Assembly: GCA_017161655.1 (NCBI GenBank)
Contig: JADFCV010000007.1
Location: forward strand, 19,263-57,706
Length of the DNA stretch: 38,444 nucleotides
DNA from: Candidatus Sumerlaeota bacterium
GTDB taxonomy: Bacteria; Sumerlaeota; Sumerlaeia; Sumerlaeales; Sumerlaeaceae
Reading direction: 5' to 3'
Both the position numbers and the translations under genes were made by a program. Below, piece after piece: positions 16,384 to 25,464 of the stretch (the first letter of the stretch is position 1; every line of letters starts with the position of its first letter). The notes below the pieces were generated by a model, which saw nothing but the letters and a program-made list of their open reading frames with translations, had not been told where the DNA came from and searched no databases.

Positions 16384-17530
16384 TTGGTCCTTGCCTCGGC
16401 ACGTACGTTTTGGCGCTGGTGCTTTAAATGCTCTCCCAGAGTTGATCCGAGATATCGGCACGCGGGCCCTTGTTGTTTCCGGCCGGGACCCGCAGCGTGC
16501 TGCGCGTGTTGCCGAACTTCTTGAGGCGGGTGCAGTGGCGTTCTTGTGCGAAAGCGTCGAACGCGAGCCAACCATCGACGACGTTGAGCGTATTCTTCGG
16601 AAAGCTCGGCAAGCTGACGTCCAATTCGTGATCGCAGTGGGTGGTGGAAGTGCACTCGATGTCGGCAAAGCCGTAGCTGGTCTGCTGACAAACGGCGGGA
16701 CCGTGTTGGATTATCTTGAAGTCGTAGGCAGGGGACAACCCCTCACGCGGCCCGCAGTCCCCTTTGTTGCCATTCCAACCACGGCGGGGACGGGTTCGGA
16801 AGCCACACGCAATGCCGTACTCGAAGTCCCAGAACAGCGTGTGAAAGTCAGCATGCGCAGCCCCTACCTTGTTCCAACCTATGTCATCCTCGATCCCGAG
16901 CTCACGATCACGCTTCCCCGTGCTCAGACCGTGGCAAGTGGCCTTGATGCTCTCACACAATTGCTCGAAGCCTTTGTGTGTCGGCGAGCAAATCCCCTGA
17001 CCGATGCCGTGTGTCGGGAAGGGTTGCGCCGTGCCTTCGCCTCATTGCCGAGGGTGGTCTCTCATCCGCATAATTGCGACGCCCGTGGCGACATGCTTCT
17101 TGCAGCTTTTTTCAGTGGGATTGCCCTTGCTAACGCTGGGCTGGGCGCAGTTCACGGTTTTGCTGGCCCACTTGGTGGCCTTTTGAAAGCCCCACATGGT
17201 CTGCTTTGCGCAGCTCTTTTGCCGGCAGTCGTCGAGGTCAATCTTTCAGCTCTTCGCCAGCGCGAGCCTCACTCACCTGCTTTGCAGCGTTATGCAGAAG
17301 CGGCAGTTTTTCTCACCGGCGAGCAGAGTGCGTCCCCTGAGCAATTGGCTGATTGGTTGGCTGAATTCGTGCGCCAGTTGCAGGTGCCATCGCTGAAACA
17401 GATCGGACTAAGCGAAGAACAAATCGCCGAGGTTATTGAGAAAGCACGGCGTGCCAGCTCGATGAAGGCGAATCCCATCGAGCTGACCAACAGCGAACTC
17501 GAATTGATTCTCAGGAAAGCGATGGAGTGA
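16376..17530 (+). CDS. Iron-type (group III) alcohol dehydrogenase
   Basis: NAD(P)-dependent alcohol/aldehyde oxidoreductase of the metal-dependent group III family (384 aa), cytoplasmic. The N-terminal Rossmann-like half has [15 protein letters not shown] and [15 protein letters not shown]. The C-terminal helical half has three expected metal ligands: Asp191 ([12 protein letters not shown]), His260 (GAVHGFAG) and His274 (APHGLLCA). The usual fourth ligand, His in DAxxH, is Gln195 here, seen in one branch of the family and possibly changing the metal or its affinity. The start is placed at GTG 16376, 8 nt after GAAGAGGG, overlapping the upstream gene; an ATG at 16358 is in frame but lacks a ribosome binding site. 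Confidence 0.9.
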   Translation: MFDWSLPRHVRFGAGALNALPELIRDIGTRALVVSGRDPQRAARVAELLEAGAVAFLCESVEREPTIDDVERILRKARQADVQFVIAVGGGSALDVGKAVAGLLTNGGTVLDYLEVVGRGQPLTRPAVPFVAIPTTAGTGSEATRNAVLEVPEQRVKVSMRSPYLVPTYVILDPELTITLPRAQTVASGLDALTQLLEAFVCRRANPLTDAVCREGLRRAFASLPRVVSHPHNCDARGDMLLAAFFSGIALANAGLGAVHGFAGPLGGLLKAPHGLLCAALLPAVVEVNLSALRQREPHSPALQRYAEAAVFLTGEQSASPEQLADWLAEFVRQLQVPSLKQIGLSEEQIAEVIEKARRASSMKANPIELTNSELELILRKAME

Positions 17531-17567
17531 GAACAGACATCGCTTTTTCCAATCAGGAACAAAGAGC

Positions 17568-18284
17568 ATGGGATATCAGAAAAAACATAAAGATCAGGAT
17601 GACAATCCTCCCGGCTGCCTTCCGGGATTTCTGTTGGCTCTCCTCAGAAAAACTTCTCCGCAAGAGGAGTTACCCTATCGCGCCACTGACACCTTTCTCA
17701 GTGACGCCGAGCTGGAGTTCATCCATGCGTTATGCCGTGTTCTTCCTGAAGGCATGTCCGTTGTTCCCAAAGTGCGCGTAGCGGACATTGTTTATGTGAC
17801 GGCCAAAAAGGATTATCAGAAATACTTTAACAAGATTTCCTCCAAGCATGTGGATTTTCTTGTTGTCCGACTGCCTCACTGGAAGCCGTTGTTCGCAATA
17901 GAACTTGATGATTCGAGTCACAGCCGAGCTTCCCGCGCAATCCGGGATGAGTTTCTGGACAAAGTTTTCCGTGCAGCGAGATTTCCACTTATCAGAATTG
18001 AGCAAAAGAGAGCCTACAATTTAGTGGAGCTACGTGAGCAGATTTCGTCCGCCATTGCTTCTGCGGGGCAGACTGCAAACGAAATGGCATCGGTTCCGCG
18101 CTCGGAGATGGAAACAGCACCCCTGTGCCCGAAATGTCACGTCCCTATGGTGCTGCGGACCGCCAAATATGGCAATCAGGCTGGGAAATCCTTCTACGGG
18201 TGTGTAAACTATCCGCGGTGTAAGCAGGTCATCGAGGTTCCTTCTCCCGAAGCTACAGATAAGGAGTCAGTGGGCCAAAATTGA
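17568..18284 (+). CDS. DUF2726 nuclease-like protein with topoisomerase-type zinc ribbon
   Basis: The 238-aa protein has a DUF2726-like domain (about residues 35-160) with a PD-(D/E)xK-type pattern: Asp96 in KHVDFLVV, then IELDD with Glu112 and Asp114, and SHSRASRAIRDEFLDKVFRAARFPLIRI downstream. The C terminus has a zinc ribbon like that of topoisomerase I (Cys187, Cys190, Cys212, Cys218; FYGCVNYPRCKQ). The combination suggests a DNA-binding nuclease or nuclease relative; the role is unknown. It begins 37 nt after the alcohol dehydrogenase, on the same strand, and may be co-transcribed without being functionally related. No defence genes accompany it. Confidence 0.82.
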   Translation: MGYQKKHKDQDDNPPGCLPGFLLALLRKTSPQEELPYRATDTFLSDAELEFIHALCRVLPEGMSVVPKVRVADIVYVTAKKDYQKYFNKISSKHVDFLVVRLPHWKPLFAIELDDSSHSRASRAIRDEFLDKVFRAARFPLIRIEQKRAYNLVELREQISSAIASAGQTANEMASVPRSEMETAPLCPKCHVPMVLRTAKYGNQAGKSFYGCVNYPRCKQVIEVPSPEATDKESVGQN

Positions 18285-18298
18285 TCACTGCGGAATCT

Positions 18299-21145
18299 TT
18301 ACTCCATTTCAACCCGGCTGAGCGTCACTGGCAAGTAGTACGTGTAAGGAGTAATGCCACGGGCTGAAAGGTCAGGGCGCCAGCCTCGATTTGTTCCTGG
18401 ATTCATCGGGGGCAAGAACTGATTAGACCAATAACCGCTAGCGCTAGTAAGTCCCACAAGAATCTGATAAAGGCCGTTGCCGAGGAGCGAAAGTGGAATC
18501 CCAATTTCAAGACCGGTTGCAGCGCCTGCCCCGGTAGGGTTCGCTGCCGAACTGCCTGCGCTCACAGGACCGGTGTGACTGTTGTTCAGGGCAACTTGAA
18601 ACGTGTAGCTCGCCCCTTTTATCGTTCCAGTAATCGTCCCTGCTGTCGGTTGACCCGGAGTTGCTTCCACGTAACCGACAGTGTCTTCACTTGCGAGCTT
18701 TCCTGCGGCATCAAAAGTGTACGCATAGAGTGTGAGCGTCTGATTTGGAGGATGTGCCTGAACCCCGAGAATGATGTCCGGGGTAAATCCAGTTGGCAGC
18801 TTTGTTCCGGCTGCACTGTTGGGAACAGAGCCAAGCCACGTCGAAGTTGCACCGGTGCCATCGAGGACGTTTGCTCCTCCAGCCAGGCCATTGGTGTCGA
18901 ACATGAGAATGATCGTATTTCCGTTCGGCTCCAAATTTCCGGCCACTGCCAGGTAAAGTGTTGTTGTCGTGGAGGTCACAAAAAGCTGGTCAAGTTCACT
19001 ACCTCCGCTGTTGCCATCCGGCGTAGGGTCAGTATTGTCCCCAAATCCTGTTTGCACCGTTTGGACCGCTACCGGCGTTTGCCAGCGTGGGTCGCCGATG
19101 ATGGTTCCATCGATCGTTGGATCGCTGCTGCCACCACCTCCACCGCCGCTGGAATAGACTGTTCGGAACTCTCGTTCAAATCCGCCTCGAAGCGGTTGTC
19201 CCGTCGCATCCAACGCACTGTCGGAAAGAAGCAAGCGCATGTCGGAGAGGCTCGGCCATGACCCCGCTGGTGTGAAAGTGAGAACTGTCGAGTTGGCATT
19301 CCACGTCACGGTTCCTGTGACGGGCGGATCAAAGGCCAACGCCCCTTCGACGCTTGGGCGATTCATGGGTTCGCTAAAGCTTACAGTTATAGGATCGATA
19401 GGAGTGACCAGCGTGTCGCCCTGGGCCACACTCACAGCCACCACTTCGGGTTCAAAATCCACTGCACCAGTGACAGGAACAAACACCGCATAGCCGTTGC
19501 CCGCGATTGGCGTTCCAGCCGGCACCTTCTGCGTGGCGTCCACAGTTACCGTTTGTGACGGCTCAAAAAGGTTCACGAGTAGGGTCCCAGGCGCAAAGCT
19601 CGTCTGCCAGGCAGCAGCAGAGGCTGCACTATCCGATGTGTTCACGACAACAAGCACTTCCTGGCTACCATCAATGCGCGAATAGGCGAAAATGCCAGGG
19701 GACGAGTGCACTTCACGAACAAGGAGGGAGCCACGGCGCAGCGCAGCGTAGCTGCGGCGCAGCTGGTTGAGTTTCCGAATGAGGCGATAATCGAAGTTGG
19801 TCTGATCAAAGTTGTTCCCGAGAGAAGGGCCAAATTCGAACTGCCCGTCGAACATGTCCTCTCGACAGTAAGGGTCGCCTCCACCGTTGAAGTACTGCTC
19901 CGTGCCATAGTACACGCAAGGCACACCATAAGACGTGAGCAAGTAAACAAGTGCCGTGTGAAGACGGGCGATTTTGTTGTTGGCAAATGAAGAGGAGAGA
20001 AAACGTGGGTTGTCGTGGTTATCAAGAAACGTGACCAGCCGATATTGCGCCGCTGGATCGTAGTACACAGGAAGGGCATTGAAATAATCCACGATTGACT
20101 GGGCCCCGCTGGACGCAGTGGCAAACACGCTGTTTGTGCGGTAGTACTGGGGATAGTCGAGGACGCTGTCGAGAGCGAAAGGTCCCCCTGCCATGGTGCC
20201 CGTGTAAGAGCCGCATTTTGCTTCGCTACCCTCGAACACTTCGCCGAACATGAAAAAATTCGTCTTCCCAAAGCTTGTGGCATTGGCTCGCACCGCTGGA
20301 GCCCACGTTTGCCAGAATCCCATCTCGACGTGCTTGACCGTGTCTATGCGGAATCCGTCCGCGTCGGTCGACGTGATCCAATTCGACCAAATGTTAATAA
20401 GTTGTGTCCGGACGTAGGAATCCTCCGTTTTCAAATCGTCCAGCCCGAAGAGTTCACCCAGGATTTGTTCAGGGTCAGTCCAATTCCCAATCGATCCCTG
20501 GGCATGCCAGTAAGCCGTTGAGTTGAAGGGCGGTGCGTGTGTCCGGGAGGGATCTCGATAAGTCAATGAGTAGCTGGCAGGCGGTGGCAGGTAGGAGTTG
20601 TCGTTGAACAGATTGCCTCCGTGGTTACAGACCACGTCGAGGATGACCCGAATGCCACGAGCATGACATGCTGCCACCATCGCCTGCAGGTCCGCTAAAG
20701 TTCCCCAATGTGGGTCCACCTGGGTAAAGTCGCGTGCAGCATAGCCATGGTATTCTCCGTAGGCATTCAGGGGAATCGGTGAGATCCAGATGGCGCTAAC
20801 GCCAAGTCCTTCGAGATATGTGAGTCGGCGCTGTATGCCTTTGAAATCCCCGCCATGGGTTTTGTCGCCGGCGCTCGGGTTATAGGTGGTATTGAGTGTG
20901 TTGTTTGCTGGGTCGCCATCGTCCCAACGGTCGGTGATAATCTGGTAGATCATCATGTCGCGCCAATCATCAGGAGAAGGGAAACCGGCCAGACCCAGGG
21001 CAGGAAATATAAAGAGGAAAACACACTCAAGAAGCCACGCCACCCGCGCTTTCCAACGCAACACATGCCGCCGCGTCGTGCGCACCGTGGAGGTCAGTGG
21101 TGACATCTCAGAACAACCGAAACAAGACCCAGTCTTTGTGGGCAT
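18299..21145 (-). CDS. Secreted GH13 alpha-amylase-family enzyme with Ig-like and C-terminal beta domains
   Basis: Predicted extracellular alpha-glucan hydrolase (948 aa). After a basic N region and hydrophobic segment (WLLECVFLFIFPALGLAG, about 45-62) the GH13 barrel starts with MIYQIITDRW. It contains VILDVVCNHGG, nucleophile Asp268 (DADGFRIDTVKHVE), acid/base Glu302 (FGEVFEG) and Asp378 (FLDNHDNPRF). The domain order then is a catalytic C-domain, an SbsA/Big_5-like Ig module (about 560-660, VSFSEPMNRPSVEGALAF), a poly-Gly linker (about 665) and a C-terminal beta-rich domain (about 672-948) resembling carbohydrate-binding modules. The start is uncertain: ATG 21145 is chosen, with ATG 21106 and upstream ATGs possible; none has a good ribosome binding site. 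It is divergent from the 1015-aa gene. Confidence 0.92.
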   Translation of the reverse strand: MPTKTGSCFGCSEMSPLTSTVRTTRRHVLRWKARVAWLLECVFLFIFPALGLAGFPSPDDWRDMMIYQIITDRWDDGDPANNTLNTTYNPSAGDKTHGGDFKGIQRRLTYLEGLGVSAIWISPIPLNAYGEYHGYAARDFTQVDPHWGTLADLQAMVAACHARGIRVILDVVCNHGGNLFNDNSYLPPPASYSLTYRDPSRTHAPPFNSTAYWHAQGSIGNWTDPEQILGELFGLDDLKTEDSYVRTQLINIWSNWITSTDADGFRIDTVKHVEMGFWQTWAPAVRANATSFGKTNFFMFGEVFEGSEAKCGSYTGTMAGGPFALDSVLDYPQYYRTNSVFATASSGAQSIVDYFNALPVYYDPAAQYRLVTFLDNHDNPRFLSSSFANNKIARLHTALVYLLTSYGVPCVYYGTEQYFNGGGDPYCREDMFDGQFEFGPSLGNNFDQTNFDYRLIRKLNQLRRSYAALRRGSLLVREVHSSPGIFAYSRIDGSQEVLVVVNTSDSAASAAAWQTSFAPGTLLVNLFEPSQTVTVDATQKVPAGTPIAGNGYAVFVPVTGAVDFEPEVVAVSVAQGDTLVTPIDPITVSFSEPMNRPSVEGALAFDPPVTGTVTWNANSTVLTFTPAGSWPSLSDMRLLLSDSALDATGQPLRGGFEREFRTVYSSGGGGGGSSDPTIDGTIIGDPRWQTPVAVQTVQTGFGDNTDPTPDGNSGGSELDQLFVTSTTTTLYLAVAGNLEPNGNTIILMFDTNGLAGGANVLDGTGATSTWLGSVPNSAAGTKLPTGFTPDIILGVQAHPPNQTLTLYAYTFDAAGKLASEDTVGYVEATPGQPTAGTITGTIKGASYTFQVALNNSHTGPVSAGSSAANPTGAGAATGLEIGIPLSLLGNGLYQILVGLTSASGYWSNQFLPPMNPGTNRGWRPDLSARGITPYTYYLPVTLSRVEME

Positions 21146-21288
21146 GACAAGTTCTCTGCGAAAGTTTATGATCTTGGACCACCGATTAGATCGATTTAAA
21201 GCAAGCTGCATTTCAATTGCCATAAAATTCGGCCGAGTGGTTTTTGATTGCACGTACCAAGCAAGTCCGTCATGAGCCGAGGTCACCA

Positions 21289-24200
21289 ATGACGTTAATA
21301 ATAGTCCGCCCTAAAGCCCTTGTCCCGTTTGATCGCTCGGTGCTCGCTCTTGGACTTTGGGTCTGCCTTACGTTATTCTCAGCTTTCTTTCCGATCCCCG
21401 GAGTGGCTGCCACAAACTGCGGCGGTGCTGACGTTCAATTCCGCGGCGTGGATCTTGCCCGCGTGAAGTGGTTTGTTTCGTCCGAACTCTCTCCTGCCGC
21501 ATCTGCGGATGAAGTGACTTCGCGAGCGACCCCGACAGCCCCGATAAAACTTCACTCTCTTGGCACGTCAGACTCTCTCACCCTTTTTACGTTCATTGAG
21601 GTGCCGGGTCAGACAAGTTTCGGCGCCCTTCTTACCATCGGCGATCTTGAGGGCGACGATGAAACGTATTTCAACGGCCAGATTGTCGGAAAAACAAGCG
21701 GTAGAGGCATCTCGGATTTGGGAGTTCCTCGCACCTACTATATCCCGCCGACGGCATTCCTCGAGGGACGGAACGTCCTCGCCATCAAACTGCGCGGCAC
21801 TTTCGGACGATCCCAGGTGGGTATCAAGCGTGAGCCGCTGACCCTTGGTTTTGTCCCCCGGCCCCCCGACGCTCGCGAATTGCCCATTCGCCCGGCTGTT
21901 GCCCCTTCCATCACATCCCAGCAAGCTCTCTCTGCCATTATGGCGGCCGATCCTGAGGCGTCTGCCTCGGCCGTGCTTGGTAAGCGTCCCGGGTTTGGTC
22001 GCTTTGGCCTTTTTTTCGCCGACGGGCTACCCGCCGTCGCCGAGGTTGGCCCTACCGCCATCCGCAACCGTTTCCCGCCAGAATTTCGAGTTCGTCTTGA
22101 CGCCGTGACAAACGTCGAGATCGCTCGTGACAAGTCAGACCCCGGTATAGACTCGTGGCACAAAGTCATTCGTGTGCAAGCAAGCTCTCAGGGCGAACAA
22201 CTTCGCTATACCATTCGCACGCACATCTTCTATCCTGGGGCTCTTTTGCAGCTCGAGGAGGGACCGGCCCTCGTCTTTCAAATCACTGGTGCCCAGGATC
22301 TCTCTGCTTACAAAGTTCCAACGTCTACCTTGGCCAACTTGCTTGAGGTGCCCGCGGGAAGCGAGGTCCACGCCTACGTTTTTGCCACGCGAAAAGGCAA
22401 GACATGCCCTGCTATAGCTCTGGTAGCCGATGGCGCCGGAAATCTCACGCTGAAAAATAACGCTGTTGAGCTTGCGGTAGCCCGCGTAGGAAAAAGCAAG
22501 AAGTCACCTCGAGTTTCTATCTTCTACCCGTTCGGAATTCGCATTTGCGAAACGCATGGCACCGAAGACTCATGGGCTGGTATTGTTGCCACCCTTGCCC
22601 CCTCGCCATCGGTTGATGCTGCCCAGAGCTTTCGAGCTTGGCTGAGAACAGGTCTCTGGTTCCCCTCCGCCACAGATGAGTACTTCCGCATTTTTCCCGA
22701 CCAAAGTTTTGTGCGCGTTTACAACCTTGCCCGATTCGAGAGCGTAATTCCCTCCGCAGGAGACATTCCTCCCTATCTCGTTTTGCCGCCACAGGTGAGT
22801 TTTGCTCGCAATACCTTCAAATATCCCGTGCGAACATCCGAAACCACCGCCACACCGGTTGTGACCTTCACAGGCGAGCTTCACGCAGAGTTAGTGAAGC
22901 CACCGGTGTCAGGAGCAGCGTCTGGGAAGAGGAGCACTTCCCGTAAGCAAATCAGTTCTGACGATCTCTATGTGTGGTTTTACGACCTGCCGGTGCCGCC
23001 ACTTGATGAACGGGGGCTGCTAGCTGTGCCCGAGCAAGGAGAGCTAAAAGCTTTGCTCAACACGTCATTCCCTGACCTCCCAACGACAATCACTGGCCCA
23101 GGCGTCGACGTGCTTTATAAAGCACGCACTCAGGTTTTCCAGGCGTATAGCTTTTTGACACCAGATAATCGCGAAAAGCTTGTGGCTAACACACGCAGAA
23201 TTCTCCCAGCTTATTTGCAACACGGCGTCTGGTACGACTCTGTCGAACCGTTTTCTGGCCTCCGGTTTTGGTGGTGCTACTACATAGAGGGGCCGTATTT
23301 CGACCGGTATGACCAGGACTGGGGCAATGGGCTCTCGCTTTATGGCCTCTATACGGCAGTGAAATACCTGGGGGAATGGGAGTGGGTGGCGAAAAACTGG
23401 GAGATTATTGAACGAATGTTTTCCTGGTTCGCAGTCTCCGACGATTGGGAGTGGATGCGTGCTTCAAACGGCGTCCATGGTCATGGGACGGGAGCAGGGG
23501 ATTGCACGAACGCGACGTACGTCGGTGCGCTCGCCTACGCAAAACTCGCCCGCGAGACCGGTCGCACGGAAGAGTTCCTGTACGGTCTTTACACTGCAGC
23601 ACGGGCCGCTTTGCCGGCACTCACTCGTTTTGCTTACAATGATTTTGCGAAAGAACAGGGGCTGGTAAAAGAAAGCGCTCGCCTCGTCGTTGGGTTTCAC
23701 GAAGGGCAAGGATTTCTCACAGGTGAACTCGATCGTTATCCCTGGAATGTCACTTCACTTATTTCCGGTAACGGCGTTCAGCCGGAGCTGTTTGATCTGC
23801 TGAGGAAGTACGCAGAACCGCTTGTTACGCAATACGAGCGCGTATTCGATGCCGCTTATCCGCAATGGGACAATGGCACCTACCGTTATTCCTTCCGGAC
23901 GATCTACCGCGACAATTCGGGCTACATCTCGCTGCCGCACATTTATCTCCGGACACGCATGAATCTTGATGGACCAGACCAATTGCGCCAGCGCATCGAA
24001 CGAGCAAAAGCAAATTCCGAGTTTTGGTGGTTAGCTCCTCCAGTGCTGGCCGAAGTCATGCAGCCCATGCGCGCAAAGGTCTATTTGGCAAATTGGGGCA
24101 AGTGTACCTTCCTTGGCGGCAGCATTGTTCCGCTGGAAAAAGGGCGCATGAGAATCGAGGCGCAGTTCGACAATCGCTATCCGCCTGACACAGTCGAAAT

Positions 24201-24336
24201 AGTCTTGCCACGCCCCCATCGCAGTATCGAGATCAACGACGCTCCTGTTCCGATCCCGGATATTGAGGTCGAAGGTTTGCGCGTTCGCGTACGATTGCGA
24301 AAGCCTGGAATGAACCTCTTGTCCATTATGCTTTGA
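21289..24336 (+). CDS. Secreted protein with jelly-roll and predicted (alpha/alpha) toroid, possible glycoside hydrolase
   Basis: No named family recognised (1015 aa). ATG 21289, with GAGG about 9 nt upstream, opens a signal peptide (about 1-41, LGLWVCLTLFSAFFPIPGVAA). Residues about 80-195 resemble the sugar-binding jelly-roll of GH2-type enzymes (ETYFNGQIVGKTSG, then YYIPPTAFLEGRNVLAIKLRG). A beta-rich middle spans about 240-620. Residues about 637-905 are helical and aromatic, with LYGLYTAVKYLGEWEWVAKNW and ATYVGALAYAKLARETGRTEEF typical of alpha/alpha-toroid enzymes. Candidate acidic residues are in RYDQDWGN and VSDDWEWM. A beta C-domain ends the protein. Divergence from the GH13 gene and location beside other secreted proteins support a role in polysaccharide use. 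Enzymatic activity is inference. Confidence 0.75.
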   Translation: MTLIIVRPKALVPFDRSVLALGLWVCLTLFSAFFPIPGVAATNCGGADVQFRGVDLARVKWFVSSELSPAASADEVTSRATPTAPIKLHSLGTSDSLTLFTFIEVPGQTSFGALLTIGDLEGDDETYFNGQIVGKTSGRGISDLGVPRTYYIPPTAFLEGRNVLAIKLRGTFGRSQVGIKREPLTLGFVPRPPDARELPIRPAVAPSITSQQALSAIMAADPEASASAVLGKRPGFGRFGLFFADGLPAVAEVGPTAIRNRFPPEFRVRLDAVTNVEIARDKSDPGIDSWHKVIRVQASSQGEQLRYTIRTHIFYPGALLQLEEGPALVFQITGAQDLSAYKVPTSTLANLLEVPAGSEVHAYVFATRKGKTCPAIALVADGAGNLTLKNNAVELAVARVGKSKKSPRVSIFYPFGIRICETHGTEDSWAGIVATLAPSPSVDAAQSFRAWLRTGLWFPSATDEYFRIFPDQSFVRVYNLARFESVIPSAGDIPPYLVLPPQVSFARNTFKYPVRTSETTATPVVTFTGELHAELVKPPVSGAASGKRSTSRKQISSDDLYVWFYDLPVPPLDERGLLAVPEQGELKALLNTSFPDLPTTITGPGVDVLYKARTQVFQAYSFLTPDNREKLVANTRRILPAYLQHGVWYDSVEPFSGLRFWWCYYIEGPYFDRYDQDWGNGLSLYGLYTAVKYLGEWEWVAKNWEIIERMFSWFAVSDDWEWMRASNGVHGHGTGAGDCTNATYVGALAYAKLARETGRTEEFLYGLYTAARAALPALTRFAYNDFAKEQGLVKESARLVVGFHEGQGFLTGELDRYPWNVTSLISGNGVQPELFDLLRKYAEPLVTQYERVFDAAYPQWDNGTYRYSFRTIYRDNSGYISLPHIYLRTRMNLDGPDQLRQRIERAKANSEFWWLAPPVLAEVMQPMRAKVYLANWGKCTFLGGSIVPLEKGRMRIEAQFDNRYPPDTVEIVLPRPHRSIEINDAPVPIPDIEVEGLRVRVRLRKPGMNLLSIML

Positions 24337-24400
24337 TATCATGTGCCACGATAATGAGTTGCTCGGAAATCCCAACCAGTGGGTGGATGAGGGAAAACCA

Positions 24401-25321
24401 ATGACAAATTTCAACGAGCGCCTTGTTCAAGTGTGTCAGCGTCAGCGCTCTCATCTTTGCGTTGGATTAGACCCTGAGCACGACAAAGTGCTTCAGCGCA
24501 TGCGCGAAGACCTTCTGGCCATGCTGGAAGCCCAGCCCTACACGCTCAATTTCCTCACGAGCGGCGAGCAAACGTCAGCCGCAGCTCCCGTGCGAATTCC
24601 CCCCGAGCAACTTCTCGAACAGCCAGAAGTGGCTAAAGAATTAGCATGTGAACTTGTCGTACGCGCCACGGCCCCATTTGCTGCCGCTTTCAAACCCAAT
24701 GCTGCATTTTTCGAACTTGAAATGGGCGGGGGGGTAAGCATCCCGGAGCTTGTTCACTCCATGGGCGGCCAGCAGCTTGTGATTTTCGACGGAAAGCGCG
24801 CCGACATCGGCAATACAAGTCGCCAATATGCACGGGCCATATTCGAACAAGCCCACTTCGATGCTGTCACCGTCAACCCTCTCATGGGGTGGGATGCCGT
24901 CGAGCCATTTTTGCAGTGGCCAGAACGCGGTGTTTTTTTGCTCTGCCTTACCTCCAATCCCGGTGCAGACGATTTCTTGCTAACAAATGATCTCTATCTG
25001 AGAATAGCAGAAAAAGCTGTGGCGTGGAACCACAACGACAACATTGGCCTGGTCGTGGGAGCGACTCGACCGGAGCTTGCTGCGCGAGTGCGTGAAGTTG
25101 CGCCAAATCTCCCGTTTCTCGTACCAGGGGTTGGTGCGCAAGGCGGGAGCCTGAGTGAAACCCTTGATGCGATAGGTGCACGCGAAAACCCGCGGTTCTT
25201 GGTCAATGCATCACGTTCCATTATGTTTCCATCATCGGAGGAGAGTGGGAATGTGACCAGGGCAATCGCGGAAGCAGCACGTGCCCTTCGCGATGCCATC
25301 GAGGGCTTTCGAAACAAATAA
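24401..25321 (+). CDS. pyrF: Orotidine 5'-phosphate decarboxylase, long type
   Basis: Decarboxylates OMP to UMP, the last step of pyrimidine synthesis; cytoplasmic. The 306-aa protein is of the longer bacterial type. Visible motifs are LCVGLDPEHDKV at the N terminus, FAAAFKPNAAFFE, the catalytic DGKRAD (Asp130, Lys132, Asp135) followed by IGNTSRQYA, VTVNPLMGWDAVEPF, and C-terminal FLVPGVGAQGG with NASRSIMF. The start ATG at 24401 follows GATGAGGGA at 6-nt spacing; an in-frame ATG at 24341 has no such site. It begins 64 nt after the toroid protein gene and may be read through from it. Confidence 0.95.
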   Translation: MTNFNERLVQVCQRQRSHLCVGLDPEHDKVLQRMREDLLAMLEAQPYTLNFLTSGEQTSAAAPVRIPPEQLLEQPEVAKELACELVVRATAPFAAAFKPNAAFFELEMGGGVSIPELVHSMGGQQLVIFDGKRADIGNTSRQYARAIFEQAHFDAVTVNPLMGWDAVEPFLQWPERGVFLLCLTSNPGADDFLLTNDLYLRIAEKAVAWNHNDNIGLVVGATRPELAARVREVAPNLPFLVPGVGAQGGSLSETLDAIGARENPRFLVNASRSIMFPSSEESGNVTRAIAEAARALRDAIEGFRNK

Positions 25322-25464
25322 AACAAATCTTTCTTAAGGTAAAACGGTCCAATCCAACCTTTTCTTGTCGAAATCTTTGGATTCTGGCGCGATCGGCGTA
25401 ATTATGTTTAGAATAACATTGGCGGGGAGACTCGAGAAGAGCTTCCTGCAAAGAGAGGGTGGAC

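Noticed and set aside
17568..18284. DUF2726/zinc-ribbon protein as part of a defence island
   Set aside because: The nuclease-like fold is suggestive, but the neighbours are metabolic and no partner genes of known defence systems are present.
19132..19145. GGN repeat as a simple-sequence element
   Set aside because: It encodes the poly-Gly linker between amylase domains and needs no other explanation.
25377..25404. TTGGAT-16-TAATTA as promoter of the giant secreted protein
   Set aside because: Both hexamers are weak matches and the sequence is AT-rich enough for this by chance.
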